Below, piece by piece: positions 53,530 to 60,884 of a DNA stretch of 64,000 bases; the first letter of the stretch is position 1; the number at the start of each line of letters is the position of its first letter. The position numbers were made by a program, and so were the translations under genes. The stretch is from Amycolatopsis acididurans (GTDB lineage: Bacteria > Actinomycetota > Actinomycetes > Mycobacteriales > Pseudonocardiaceae), in NCBI RefSeq assembly GCF_012328925.1, contig NZ_JAAXLS010000020.1, positions 60,593 through 124,592 of the forward strand, read 5' to 3'. The notes under the pieces are model-generated. The model searched no databases. It worked only from the letters and a program-made list of their open reading frames with translations, and was not told the origin of the DNA.

Positions 53530-54855
53530 GTGTCACAGGAGATCGCCAGGGACGTCACCTTCGCCAACATCGCGAACATGACCGTCATCCGGGACCACGC
53601 GGACATCCAGTCCGTACTCCGTTCCCCCGACGTCGTCCAGCTCAAGGGCGACCTGCCGCTCGAGGGACGACCGTTCACCACAGGTTCGCTGTTGGCGATC
53701 AACGGAGATCAGCACCTCGCACGGCGGCGGCTCTACGCCACCCTGTTCTCCAACGAGATGCTCCACTACCTCTACGACCACGGCAGCCGCCCGGTCATCG
53801 TCGACACGCTTGTCCGGCTCGCCGAGGACTCCGCGAAGGCAGGGACCGAGCCCGAGGCCGACCTCGCCGAGATGGGCGCGATGCTGCTCTACCGCGTCGC
53901 CGCCCAGATCGTGGGCGTCGACGGTGTCGAGACGGATGAAGGAGTCAACGCGTTCACCCGGATCGTCGACGGCATCGGCAAGGGCATCGCGCTGGAGTGG
54001 ATCCACGACCCGGACCCGATCGTGGTCGAGGCGCAGGCCGCACAGGAAGAACTCCGGGAGCGGTTCTTCAATCCCTCGCTCGCCCGGCGGCGGGAGCTGG
54101 TCCAGGCCTATCGCGAAGGCCGGATCGAGCGCGCCGATCTGACCAGGGACGTCATCACGCTCTGGCTCCTCGACACCGACAGCGACGTCGACGAGGAAAT
54201 GCTGCTGATCGAGGTCGGCGTCTTTCTCAACGCGTCGACCCGCACGACGGTCCGGGTGCTGCCGCACATCGTGCAGCGCATCGCGACCTGGCTCGACGAG
54301 CACCCCGAGGACCGGCAACACGCCACCGAAAGCACCTTCCTGCGTGGCGCGATCAGTGAGTCTCTCCGGCTGCACGGCCTGATCCCGGCCCTGTTGCGGC
54401 GCGTGGTCAATCCGATCACGCTGCCGAGCGGAGCGACGCTGGAACCGGGCGAGCAGCTGGCACTGATCTTCCGTGACGCCAGCGTCGATCCCGAGATCTA
54501 CGGCGACGACACGATGGAGTTCGACCCTTACCGGATCAACCGGCTTCCGCGAAAGACCTCGCCATGGGGTCTCGCGTTCGGCGGGGGTGCCCACATGTGC
54601 ATCGGCCGCAGGCTGGTCACGGGTGGCGACTGGCGCCGGGACAGCGAAGCCTCGGACCGGGATGTCGACGGCAGCCTCGTCGCCATCGTCCGCGCACTGT
54701 TCGAGGCCGGGGTCCGGCCACACCCTGACAAGGCCGCGGTCGACCACGTTTCGGCGCATTTCTCGGAATACGACGAATACCTGACCTACCCCGTGACGTT
54801 CACGACCCTCGACCGGTTCGTCGCATCGGCACGAGCAAGCACCAAGGAGGCATGA
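53530..54855 (+). CDS. Cytochrome P450 with altered I-helix
   Basis: 441 residues. K-helix ESLR (277-280) and heme loop FGGGAHMCIG with Cys357 are normal. The I-helix reads NASTRTT (234-240): Arg238 stands where nearly all P450s have Asp or Glu before the Thr that delivers protons to the iron-bound oxygen. After the heme Cys there is an insert of about 15 charged residues (GGDWRRDSEASDRDVDG) before the L-helix. The P450 at 57498 shares both traits. AAGGAG precedes the GTG. Followed directly by its ferredoxin gene. Confidence 0.94.
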   Translation: MSQEIARDVTFANIANMTVIRDHADIQSVLRSPDVVQLKGDLPLEGRPFTTGSLLAINGDQHLARRRLYATLFSNEMLHYLYDHGSRPVIVDTLVRLAEDSAKAGTEPEADLAEMGAMLLYRVAAQIVGVDGVETDEGVNAFTRIVDGIGKGIALEWIHDPDPIVVEAQAAQEELRERFFNPSLARRRELVQAYREGRIERADLTRDVITLWLLDTDSDVDEEMLLIEVGVFLNASTRTTVRVLPHIVQRIATWLDEHPEDRQHATESTFLRGAISESLRLHGLIPALLRRVVNPITLPSGATLEPGEQLALIFRDASVDPEIYGDDTMEFDPYRINRLPRKTSPWGLAFGGGAHMCIGRRLVTGGDWRRDSEASDRDVDGSLVAIVRALFEAGVRPHPDKAAVDHVSAHFSEYDEYLTYPVTFTTLDRFVASARASTKEA

Positions 54856-55071
54856 ATGACGACCCCTGAGCAGTCCACGAAGGTGACGGTCGACCAGGTC
54901 GCGTGCGAGGGCACCGCCTTCTGCGTACGCAGCCTGCCCGACGTGTTCGAGCTCAACGACGACGGCGTCGCCGAGGTGAACGAGGCCGGCGCGCGGCAGG
55001 CGGCGTTCGCCGATTTGCAGGATGTCGAGAACATGTGCCCGACCACCGCGATCCGGGTCGCCAACGGATGA
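54856..55071 (+). CDS. [3Fe-4S]-type ferredoxin
   Basis: 71 residues with Cys17, Cys23 (CEGTAFC) and Cys61 (MCPTTAI) as cluster ligands and Thr20 in the variable fourth position. Its ATG follows the P450 stop immediately, and its stop overlaps the next ATG. The natural electron donor of the P450s at 53530 and perhaps 57498. No reductase is nearby; the nearest under the same operator type is 12697-13872. Confidence 0.93.
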   Translation: MTTPEQSTKVTVDQVACEGTAFCVRSLPDVFELNDDGVAEVNEAGARQAAFADLQDVENMCPTTAIRVANG

Positions 55072-56180
55072 CATCCCGACTCCGTGTCTGGGCCCTCGCC
55101 CCGGCACCCATGACGCGGCCCGACCGGATCCGGGCCTTTGCCGAACAGACCGAGGCCGATGGCTGGGACGGGCTCATGTTCCCGGACAACCAGAACCTCT
55201 GGGGTGACACCTACGTATCGATGACGGTGGCGGCGACGGTGACCAGTCGGCTGTTGCTCTGCAACGCCTCGACCAACCCGGGGACCCGTCACCCCGCCGT
55301 CACCGCCTCCGCGGTGGCCGCCGTCGACCAGGTATCCGGAGGGAGGGCGTCGCTGGGCATCGCGAGGGGCGACTCCGCCCTCGCTCACCTCGGTGCGGCG
55401 CCCGTCGCCGTTGCGGTTCTGAACGAATACCTGGGTGTCGTACGCCGGCTCCTGCACGGCAAGCCGGTGCCATTCGCCGATCTCGAGCGCTGGCGCCCGT
55501 CGCGGGAGATCGACTCCCTGCCGCTGCACAGCGGTCCGGATGACAGCAGGTTTTCCTGGTTGGGCGAGGAGGCCAGGCCGGTGCCGATCACGGTGTTCGC
55601 CTCCGGGCCGCGCACCATCGAAGTCGCGGCCCAGCACGCCGACCGCGTCATTTTCGGACTCGGTGCCGACCCCAAGAGGCTGGCGTGGGGCGTACGCACA
55701 ATGCGGGAGGCTTGCGAACGGATCGGCCGCGACCCCGCCGAGGTCGCGCTCGGCGGCCTGATGAGTATCGCAGTCTCGGACGATCTCGAGTTCGCGCGCT
55801 CGCTGGTGGCCAACATCGTCGCCTCCAGCGTGCGCTTCTCGTCGATGCACGGAACGGTGAAGGGCCCGAGCACCGACGCGGAGCGCCGCGTGTTCGAGAA
55901 GGTCGCGACGAGCTACGACATGCGCGCTCACGGCGAAACGGCGAACCAGGTCCAGGCCCTGACACCGGAGTTCATCGACCGGTTCGCCCTGGTGGGCCCA
56001 GCGGAAACGTGTGTGGACCGGCTGGCTGAGATCCGCGACCTCGGGCTCGACGACGTCCTGCTGATCGCGCCACGCAACGACACCGAGACGGCGGGCGCGG
56101 CGAGCGCGCGGGCGCTGGTGGAGGGCGTCCTTCCCGCCGCGCGTGGTCGCCGGGAGAAGATCGCTTCAACGGAAGTCTGA
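55068..56180 (+). CDS. LLM-class flavin/F420-dependent oxidoreductase
   Basis: 370 residues, luciferase-like TIM barrel. TEADGWDGLMFPDNQNLWGD near the N-terminus, GIARGDSALAHLG (the GDS motif common in F420-binding members) and FASGPRTIEVAAQHAD are typical. Could be an F420-dependent dehydrogenase or reductase, or an FMN-type Baeyer-Villiger monooxygenase. The GDS motif favours F420. Last gene of the hydrolase-P450-ferredoxin operon. Confidence 0.88.
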   Translation: MTSRLRVWALAPAPMTRPDRIRAFAEQTEADGWDGLMFPDNQNLWGDTYVSMTVAATVTSRLLLCNASTNPGTRHPAVTASAVAAVDQVSGGRASLGIARGDSALAHLGAAPVAVAVLNEYLGVVRRLLHGKPVPFADLERWRPSREIDSLPLHSGPDDSRFSWLGEEARPVPITVFASGPRTIEVAAQHADRVIFGLGADPKRLAWGVRTMREACERIGRDPAEVALGGLMSIAVSDDLEFARSLVANIVASSVRFSSMHGTVKGPSTDAERRVFEKVATSYDMRAHGETANQVQALTPEFIDRFALVGPAETCVDRLAEIRDLGLDDVLLIAPRNDTETAGAASARALVEGVLPAARGRREKIASTEV

Positions 56181-56269
56181 CGATGAGGCCGTTCGGCCGG
56201 CTGCCGACGTTCTGGCGGCTGCCCGCTGCCTGACCTGGCGACACCACGCGGCTCCCGTACATGACCAAT

Positions 56270-56307
56270 GGGCAATGCCGCCACTCACGTGAGTGGCGGC
56301 ATTGCCC
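56270..56307. terminator. 38-nt perfect palindrome between convergent operons
   Basis: The 19 bases at 56270-56288 are exactly complementary to those at 56289-56307 with no spacer, giving a hairpin of up to 17 pairs with a four-base loop. It sits midway between the LLM gene stop and the ADH gene stop. No T-run follows, as is common for actinobacterial terminators. Confidence 0.8.
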
Positions 56308-56340
56308 GCGCTACCGGCGGGCTCGCAGGCAACCCACCCC

Positions 56341-57417
56341 TCAGTCGAATTCGACCACTTGTCGCAGGATGGTCGGATCCTCGTCGAGTGCCTTGAGCGC
56401 GTCCGGGAACTCGTCGACCTTCAGCCGGTTGGTGATCACCGAGTCCAGATCGAGCTTTCCCAGCAGGTACAACTCCGCGAACAGGGCCGGATCCCGTTGC
56501 GGAAGGCAGTTCCCGCCCACGTTGCCCCGCAGCGTCTTACCGTGCACGGAGAGCTCGTTGAGGTCGAACTCGACACGACCTTGTGTACCGCCAAGGCCTG
56601 TGATGACGACGGTCCCGGCGGTGCGGGCCGCGTCCCAGGCCGCGCGCAAGGTCTCCGGACGCCCTACGTTCTCGAAGGAGTAGTCGAAGCCACGGCCGTC
56701 CGTGAGATTGTGGATGGCGTCTTGCACCTCATCCGGCGTAATCGCATGAGTTGCGCCGAAATGCAGCAGGGATTCGTGCTTGGGCGTGGCCGGGTCGACG
56801 GCGACGATCGTGCCGCAACCCGCCAGTTTGGCGCCCATGATCGCGCAGGCCCCGATCCCGCCTCCGCCGAAGAAGATCGCGCTCGACCCGGCCTCCGGCT
56901 TGGCGACGTTGATGACCTGACCGGTACCCGTCCGCACCGCGCATCCGATCACGCTGGCCACATCGAATGGCACGGCCTTCGGCAGCACGATCGCGGCGCT
57001 CGCGTCGACAACGATCTCCTCGGACCAGGTACCCCGGCCGATCATCGAATGCACTCCGGTGCCGTCGGCGAGTTTGAACCTCACCTGGGAACCGCTGAGA
57101 TCGCGGCGCTCGCAGAACTGCGGCGAACCGTGGGTACACAGGTAACACTGACCGCACGCGGGCGAGTCGATCATGACATGCTGGCCGACCTGGCGGTCGG
57201 TCACCTGCTCCCCCACTTCCACGATGATGCCGGCGCCTTCGTGACCGGCGACCAGCGGCAACGCGGTCGGCCACTTGCCGTTGGTCGCGGACAAGTCCGT
57301 GCGGCACACACCGGCGGCCTTGATCTGGACCCGGACGTCGCGCGGCCCCAGCTCGAGCGTCTCGACGTCATCCCGGACGCCGTGCCGCCCGAACTCCTCG
57401 ATCACGAATGCGCGCAA
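56341..57417 (-). CDS. Zinc-dependent alcohol dehydrogenase
   Basis: 358 residues. Catalytic zinc ligands in AGVCRTDL and AGHEGAG, four structural Cys in SPACGQCYLCTHGSPQFC, Rossmann motif GGGGIGACA. Start is taken at the TTG at 57417 behind AAGGTGGGA; a longer frame reaches into the P450 gene and is rejected. Second gene after the P450 at 57498 (80 bases apart), so it probably oxidises the hydroxylated product to a ketone. That is the step expected before beta-diketone cleavage. Confidence 0.9.
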   Translation of the reverse strand: MRAFVIEEFGRHGVRDDVETLELGPRDVRVQIKAAGVCRTDLSATNGKWPTALPLVAGHEGAGIIVEVGEQVTDRQVGQHVMIDSPACGQCYLCTHGSPQFCERRDLSGSQVRFKLADGTGVHSMIGRGTWSEEIVVDASAAIVLPKAVPFDVASVIGCAVRTGTGQVINVAKPEAGSSAIFFGGGGIGACAIMGAKLAGCGTIVAVDPATPKHESLLHFGATHAITPDEVQDAIHNLTDGRGFDYSFENVGRPETLRAAWDAARTAGTVVITGLGGTQGRVEFDLNELSVHGKTLRGNVGGNCLPQRDPALFAELYLLGKLDLDSVITNRLKVDEFPDALKALDEDPTILRQVVEFD

Positions 57418-57497
57418 GTCTTCCCACCTTCTCCAACGTAGATGAACCGGCGAAGCCGATGCCAAATAGCGGCGCAAGCAGCCGCGTGAAGCGACAG

Positions 57498-58835
57498 TCA
57501 GGAGGCGGCCGTCTCCTTCGTGGAGGCAACGAACTCCTCGATCCGATCGAAGACGACCGGGTAAGCCACGTACTCGTCGAACTGGGACAAGTGCGCCTGT
57601 CCATGTGACACGGACTCGCTGTCCGTGTCCGGCCGCACACCGGCCTCGAACATCGCCCGGACGATCGCGACCACGGTGCCGTCGATGTGCCGGTCGTCCG
57701 CCGAGGAGCCCTTGCGCCAGTCGCCGCCGGTGACCAGACGCCGTCCGATGCACATGTGTGCGCCACCGCCGAACGACATGCCCCACGGCGCGCCCTTGAT
57801 GCCCCGTTCGATCCGGTACGGGTTCCACTCCGCCGCGTCCTCACCGAACACGTTGGGATCCTTGTTGGCATCGACGTAGTCGAGGGCGATCATCTCCCTG
57901 GCCGCGATCTGCGCCCCACTGGGCAGTACGACGTCTCTGATCGCACGGCGCTGCATGGCGGGCAGGCCGTGGAACCGGAGCGTCTCGGCAATGGCCCCGC
58001 GCAGGAAGGCGCTCTCCGTCGTCCTGGTCGCGTCCTCCGGATGGGCCGCGACCCAGTCGGTGATCGCCTGAATGACGTGCGGCAGGAGCCGCTGGGTCGT
58101 CCTGGTACCGGTGTAGAGGAACAACTCGAACTCGACCAGGAGGTACTCCTCCTGCTCTGGCGACTCACCCTTGAGCAGCGACTCGTCGTTCAGCAGCCAG
58201 AGCGTGATCAGATCTCGTGGCAGGTCGCTCTTTTCGAGCCGCCCCGCGCGGAATGCCTCGACCAGCTCGCGGCGGCGGGCCGTACATGGCTCGAGGTACC
58301 GCTTCCGGAGTTCCTCCTTGCCCGCGAGTGCCTCCTGCACGAAGGATTCCGGGTTGTCGAAGAACTCGATCGAGATTCCCTTCGCGTACCGCTCGATGAC
58401 ATTGGTGAACGCGTGGACGTCTTCGTCAGTGTCGATACCGTCGACTCCCGCTACCCGTGCCGAGACCCGGTAGAGCATCAGCGGGACCAGCTTCGCCAGA
58501 TCGGCCGCCGGCCGCGCGGAGGCATCTTGAGCCGCCCGGTAAACGTTGTGCAGGGCCTCCACGATCACCGGCCGTGCGGCACGGTGGTAGAGGTAGCTGA
58601 GGGCGTCGTTGGAGAACAGCGGCGAGTACAACCGGCGGCGCGCCAGGTGTTCCGCACCGTTGAGGCTGAGCAGCGTCCCCCGGTTGAACGGCCTCCCGAT
58701 CTCCGGAACATCGCCCTTGAGCTGCACGAAGTCGGGCGATTTCAACACAAAGTTGATGTCCTCATAGCTCCTCAGCACCGTCAGGCCTTTGATACTCGCG
58801 TAGTCGACGTTGCGCTCGACTGCAGCCTTCGTCAT
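57498..58835 (-). CDS. Cytochrome P450 with altered I-helix
   Basis: 445 residues, clear paralogue of 53530-54855. ETLR (284-287), heme loop FGGGAHMCIG with Cys362, and the same charged insert after it (GGDWRKGSSADDRHIDG). The I-helix reads YTGTRTT (241-247) with Arg245 in place of the conserved acid. Start is the ATG at 58835 with GGGAGG. Two operator candidates lie between it and the divergent SnoaL-like gene. It probably shares ferredoxin 54856-55071. Confidence 0.94.
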   Translation of the reverse strand: MTKAAVERNVDYASIKGLTVLRSYEDINFVLKSPDFVQLKGDVPEIGRPFNRGTLLSLNGAEHLARRRLYSPLFSNDALSYLYHRAARPVIVEALHNVYRAAQDASARPAADLAKLVPLMLYRVSARVAGVDGIDTDEDVHAFTNVIERYAKGISIEFFDNPESFVQEALAGKEELRKRYLEPCTARRRELVEAFRAGRLEKSDLPRDLITLWLLNDESLLKGESPEQEEYLLVEFELFLYTGTRTTQRLLPHVIQAITDWVAAHPEDATRTTESAFLRGAIAETLRFHGLPAMQRRAIRDVVLPSGAQIAAREMIALDYVDANKDPNVFGEDAAEWNPYRIERGIKGAPWGMSFGGGAHMCIGRRLVTGGDWRKGSSADDRHIDGTVVAIVRAMFEAGVRPDTDSESVSHGQAHLSQFDEYVAYPVVFDRIEEFVASTKETAAS

Positions 58836-58855
58836 CGCGGCCTCCCGCCGTTGGA

Positions 58856-58872
58856 TTTGCTCAAATATCAAA
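58856..58872. promoter_or_regulatory. 17-bp operator candidate upstream of P450 57498-58835
   Basis: TTTGCT-CAAAT-ATCAAA: right arm perfect, left arm one mismatch. It lies 21 bases before the P450 ATG. Confidence 0.6.
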
Positions 58873-58915
58873 TTTAGGGCCGCACTTACGCCACGGTCAA
58901 GGACTCTGGGCAATA

Positions 58916-58932
58916 TTTGACAACATGTCATA
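58916..58932. promoter_or_regulatory. 17-bp operator candidate upstream of SnoaL-like gene
   Basis: TTTGAC-AACAT-GTCATA: arms complementary at five of six positions. It lies 20 bases before the ATG of the SnoaL-like gene and 60 bases from the other site, about six helical turns, so looping is possible. Confidence 0.55.
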
Positions 58933-58951
58933 GATCAGGAATTCTGCTGCT

Positions 58952-59410
58952 ATGCCAGATGACACGACAGCAGCGTCAGAGCGGACCGACGTCGACTCCG
59001 TCCTGACCTGGTACCGAGGAATGAGCAGCCAGGACGCGAAGCTGGCGATGTCGAAGTTCACGGAGGACTGCCGCTACTGGGCAGTCGGCCTGACCGACCA
59101 CGGCCTCGAGCGCTACTGGATGACCGGACGTGACGCCATCACCGATTACCTCTCCGAAAACTGCACCCGCACCGATCCGGGCAAACTGACCTACACGCCG
59201 CTGCACATCGGGGTGGCGGGCAAGACCGTTCTCGTCGAGTGCACCACCGACGCCTGGTTCTCGATCGGTCACCACTACACGAACCGGGGCGTGTACGTGT
59301 TCGACTGCAACGATGACCACGACGTCGTCGAGATGCGGCCGTTCTACGACTGGGGGCCGGTTGCAGCCCATCGGCGCGCCACCGGCTGGACAGGCGCGCA
59401 GGACATCTAG
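58952..59410 (+). CDS. SnoaL-like/NTF2-fold protein
   Basis: 152 residues: VDSVLTWYRGMSSQDAKLAMSKFTEDCRYWAVGL, then strands rich in aromatic residues, matching the SnoaL/NTF2 fold. It has several Cys, Trp and His that could line a pocket. Divergent from a P450 with shared operator region. The stop codon TAG is part of the CTAG where the insertion sequences begin, so the gene's 3' end may have been altered by the insertion. Confidence 0.85.
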   Translation: MPDDTTAASERTDVDSVLTWYRGMSSQDAKLAMSKFTEDCRYWAVGLTDHGLERYWMTGRDAITDYLSENCTRTDPGKLTYTPLHIGVAGKTVLVECTTDAWFSIGHHYTNRGVYVFDCNDDHDVVEMRPFYDWGPVAAHRRATGWTGAQDI

Positions 59411-60656
59411 TGGTCGCGCCCGTTAGTTCGTCGGGGGGTGTCCCTATGGGTTTGTCAAGCCGGTCGGGGTGCGGGGGTTGGTAGAGGGTCTTGTTGCGGA
59501 GCATGGCGAAAAGGACATCGCAGCGGCGGCGGGCGAGGCAGATGAGGGCGGCGTTGTGCTTCTTGCCCTCGGCCCTCTTGCGGTCGTAGTAGGCCCGGCT
59601 GGTGGGGTCGGACAGGGCTGCGAAGGCGGCGAGGAAGAACGCGCGTTTGAGCTTGCGGTTGCCGGTTCTGGCGGGGTGTTCGCCACGGATGGAGGAGCCG
59701 GAGCGATGGGTGACGGGTGCGATGCCGGCATAGGCGGTCAGATGGCCGGAGCTGGCGAAGGCGGAGGCGTCGCCGATCTCGAGCAGGATGCGGGCGGCGG
59801 TCCTGACCCCGATGCCGGGCATGGAGGTCAGGACCCGGGCAAGAGGGTGCGCATCGAGTATCTCCTCGACCTCGGACGCGACAGTTTTCCGTTGTGTGAG
59901 AACGGTCTTCAGGCTCTCAGCGATGCGCGGCAACACGGTGTCGGCTGCGGCGGTGCCGGGGACGACGACGGTCTGCTGGTCCAGTGCGGCCAGGATGGTG
60001 TCGACCAGTTTGGCGCCCATGCGAGGCGCGTGCTTGGTCGCGATCGCGGTGAGTTTGCGGCGCCCGGCCTTGCGGATGCCGATCGGGCCGCCGCAACGGG
60101 AGAGGATCTCCAGCACAGCGAGGTGGGTGACCTTGGGGCCGAGGACACGTTCGAGGGCGGGGTGGATGCCGGTGAGCAGGCCGCGGATCCGGTTACTCAG
60201 CCGGGTGGCTTCGGCGGCGAGATCGTCGTCGTAGCCGACCAGCACATCGAGCTCGGCCAGGGCGTCGTCACCGACGTCGACCCGACGCAGTGCATGGGGA
60301 AGGGTGCGGGCGGCATCGGCGATGATGTAGGCGTCGCGGGCGTCGGTCTTGGCATTGCCCGGGTAGAGGTCGGCGATCCGGCGCATGGCCAGGCCGGGCA
60401 GGTAGGCCACCTCGTGCCCGCAGTCCCGCGCGACCGCAACCGGCAGCGCGCCGATCGTGGCGGGCTGATCCACCACAACCAAGATTGGACCGTGCTGGGC
60501 AAGCCGCTCGAATACTTCCCGCAGCTTGGGCTCGCTATTGGGCAGTGCTGCGTCGTGCAGCCGCCTCCCGTCCGGGTCCAGGCCGACGGCGTGGTGCACG
60601 CCCTTGCCGACGTCCAGACCCAGGAACACGCTATAACCGTTGTTCACGCACGGCAC
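59139..60656 (-). CDS. IS110-family transposase (reads out of its element)
   Basis: 505-residue frame. DEDD-type N-terminal domain (LGLDVGKGVHHAV, AKTDARDAYIIADAA) and the C-terminal transposase_20 domain (MPGIGVRTAARILLEIG, YAGIAPVTHRSGSS) are intact. The element-encoded part ends near PDRLDKPIGTP (about 59437); the frame then runs through the inverted repeat of the host IS630-like element and antisense through the SnoaL-like gene, adding about 95 Arg-rich residues. In the second copy, at 63846, it ends soon after the junction instead. Confidence 0.9.
   Translation of the reverse strand: MPCVNNGYSVFLGLDVGKGVHHAVGLDPDGRRLHDAALPNSEPKLREVFERLAQHGPILVVVDQPATIGALPVAVARDCGHEVAYLPGLAMRRIADLYPGNAKTDARDAYIIADAARTLPHALRRVDVGDDALAELDVLVGYDDDLAAEATRLSNRIRGLLTGIHPALERVLGPKVTHLAVLEILSRCGGPIGIRKAGRRKLTAIATKHAPRMGAKLVDTILAALDQQTVVVPGTAAADTVLPRIAESLKTVLTQRKTVASEVEEILDAHPLARVLTSMPGIGVRTAARILLEIGDASAFASSGHLTAYAGIAPVTHRSGSSIRGEHPARTGNRKLKRAFFLAAFAALSDPTSRAYYDRKRAEGKKHNAALICLARRRCDVLFAMLRNKTLYQPPHPDRLDKPIGTPPDELTGATTRCPARLSSRWRADGLQPAPSRRTAASRRRRGHRCSRTRTRPGSCSGDRSRTRRRWCTRRERSCPPPRCAAACRSVCPDRCGCSFRRGNR
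59407..59436 (+). repeat. 30-bp terminal inverted repeat, left
   Basis: Starts with CTAG and is the exact reverse complement of 62430-62459. Repeated again at 63874-63903. It bounds the IS630-like element A. Confidence 0.9.
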
Positions 60657-60876
60657 TTTCGTCTCGTCGTTCCTGGCCGCCAGTCAGGCATCCACGGCCG
60701 ACAGCCACGTTACGACGAGACCTGCCCTACGGGCGGCCGTGTCCCTATCAGCGGTCCGAAGATGCCACCAAACCCGGTGACACCACCCCCCGGATCATGG
60801 GTTCGACTGGGGGCATAAGTCATGCCGGGCCTGGCGACCACGAGCCCCTTGATCAGGAGCTACGAAGACGGTAACG
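59437..60876 (-). mobile_element. IS110-like element inserted next to the left end of element A
   Basis: Boundaries are inferred: GGGGGGTG occurs at both junctions (59433-59440 and 60876-60883), and joining the outside sequences restores a simple IS630 layout of inverted repeat followed by the transposase stop. Length is about 1.44 kb, normal for IS110. It carries one transposase gene and a 220-base leader. No terminal inverted repeats, as expected for the family. Confidence 0.65.
60657..60876 (-). ncRNA. IS110 non-coding end, putative bridge RNA region
   Basis: 220 bases before the transposase start without a gene on that strand. IS110-group elements encode a bridge RNA in this 5' end. A ten-base inverted repeat, GTCTCGTCGT (60661-60670) and ACGACGAGAC (60712-60721), could form a stem around a 41-base internal loop. 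The RNA itself is inference from family knowledge. Confidence 0.4.
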
Positions 60877-60884
60877 GGGGGTGA

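Noticed and set aside
59469..60818. 450-codon plus-strand open frame opposite the IS110 transposase
   Set aside because: Gly/Ala/Asp-rich shadow of the high-GC transposase codons; the minus-strand frame has clear DEDD and transposase_20 motifs.
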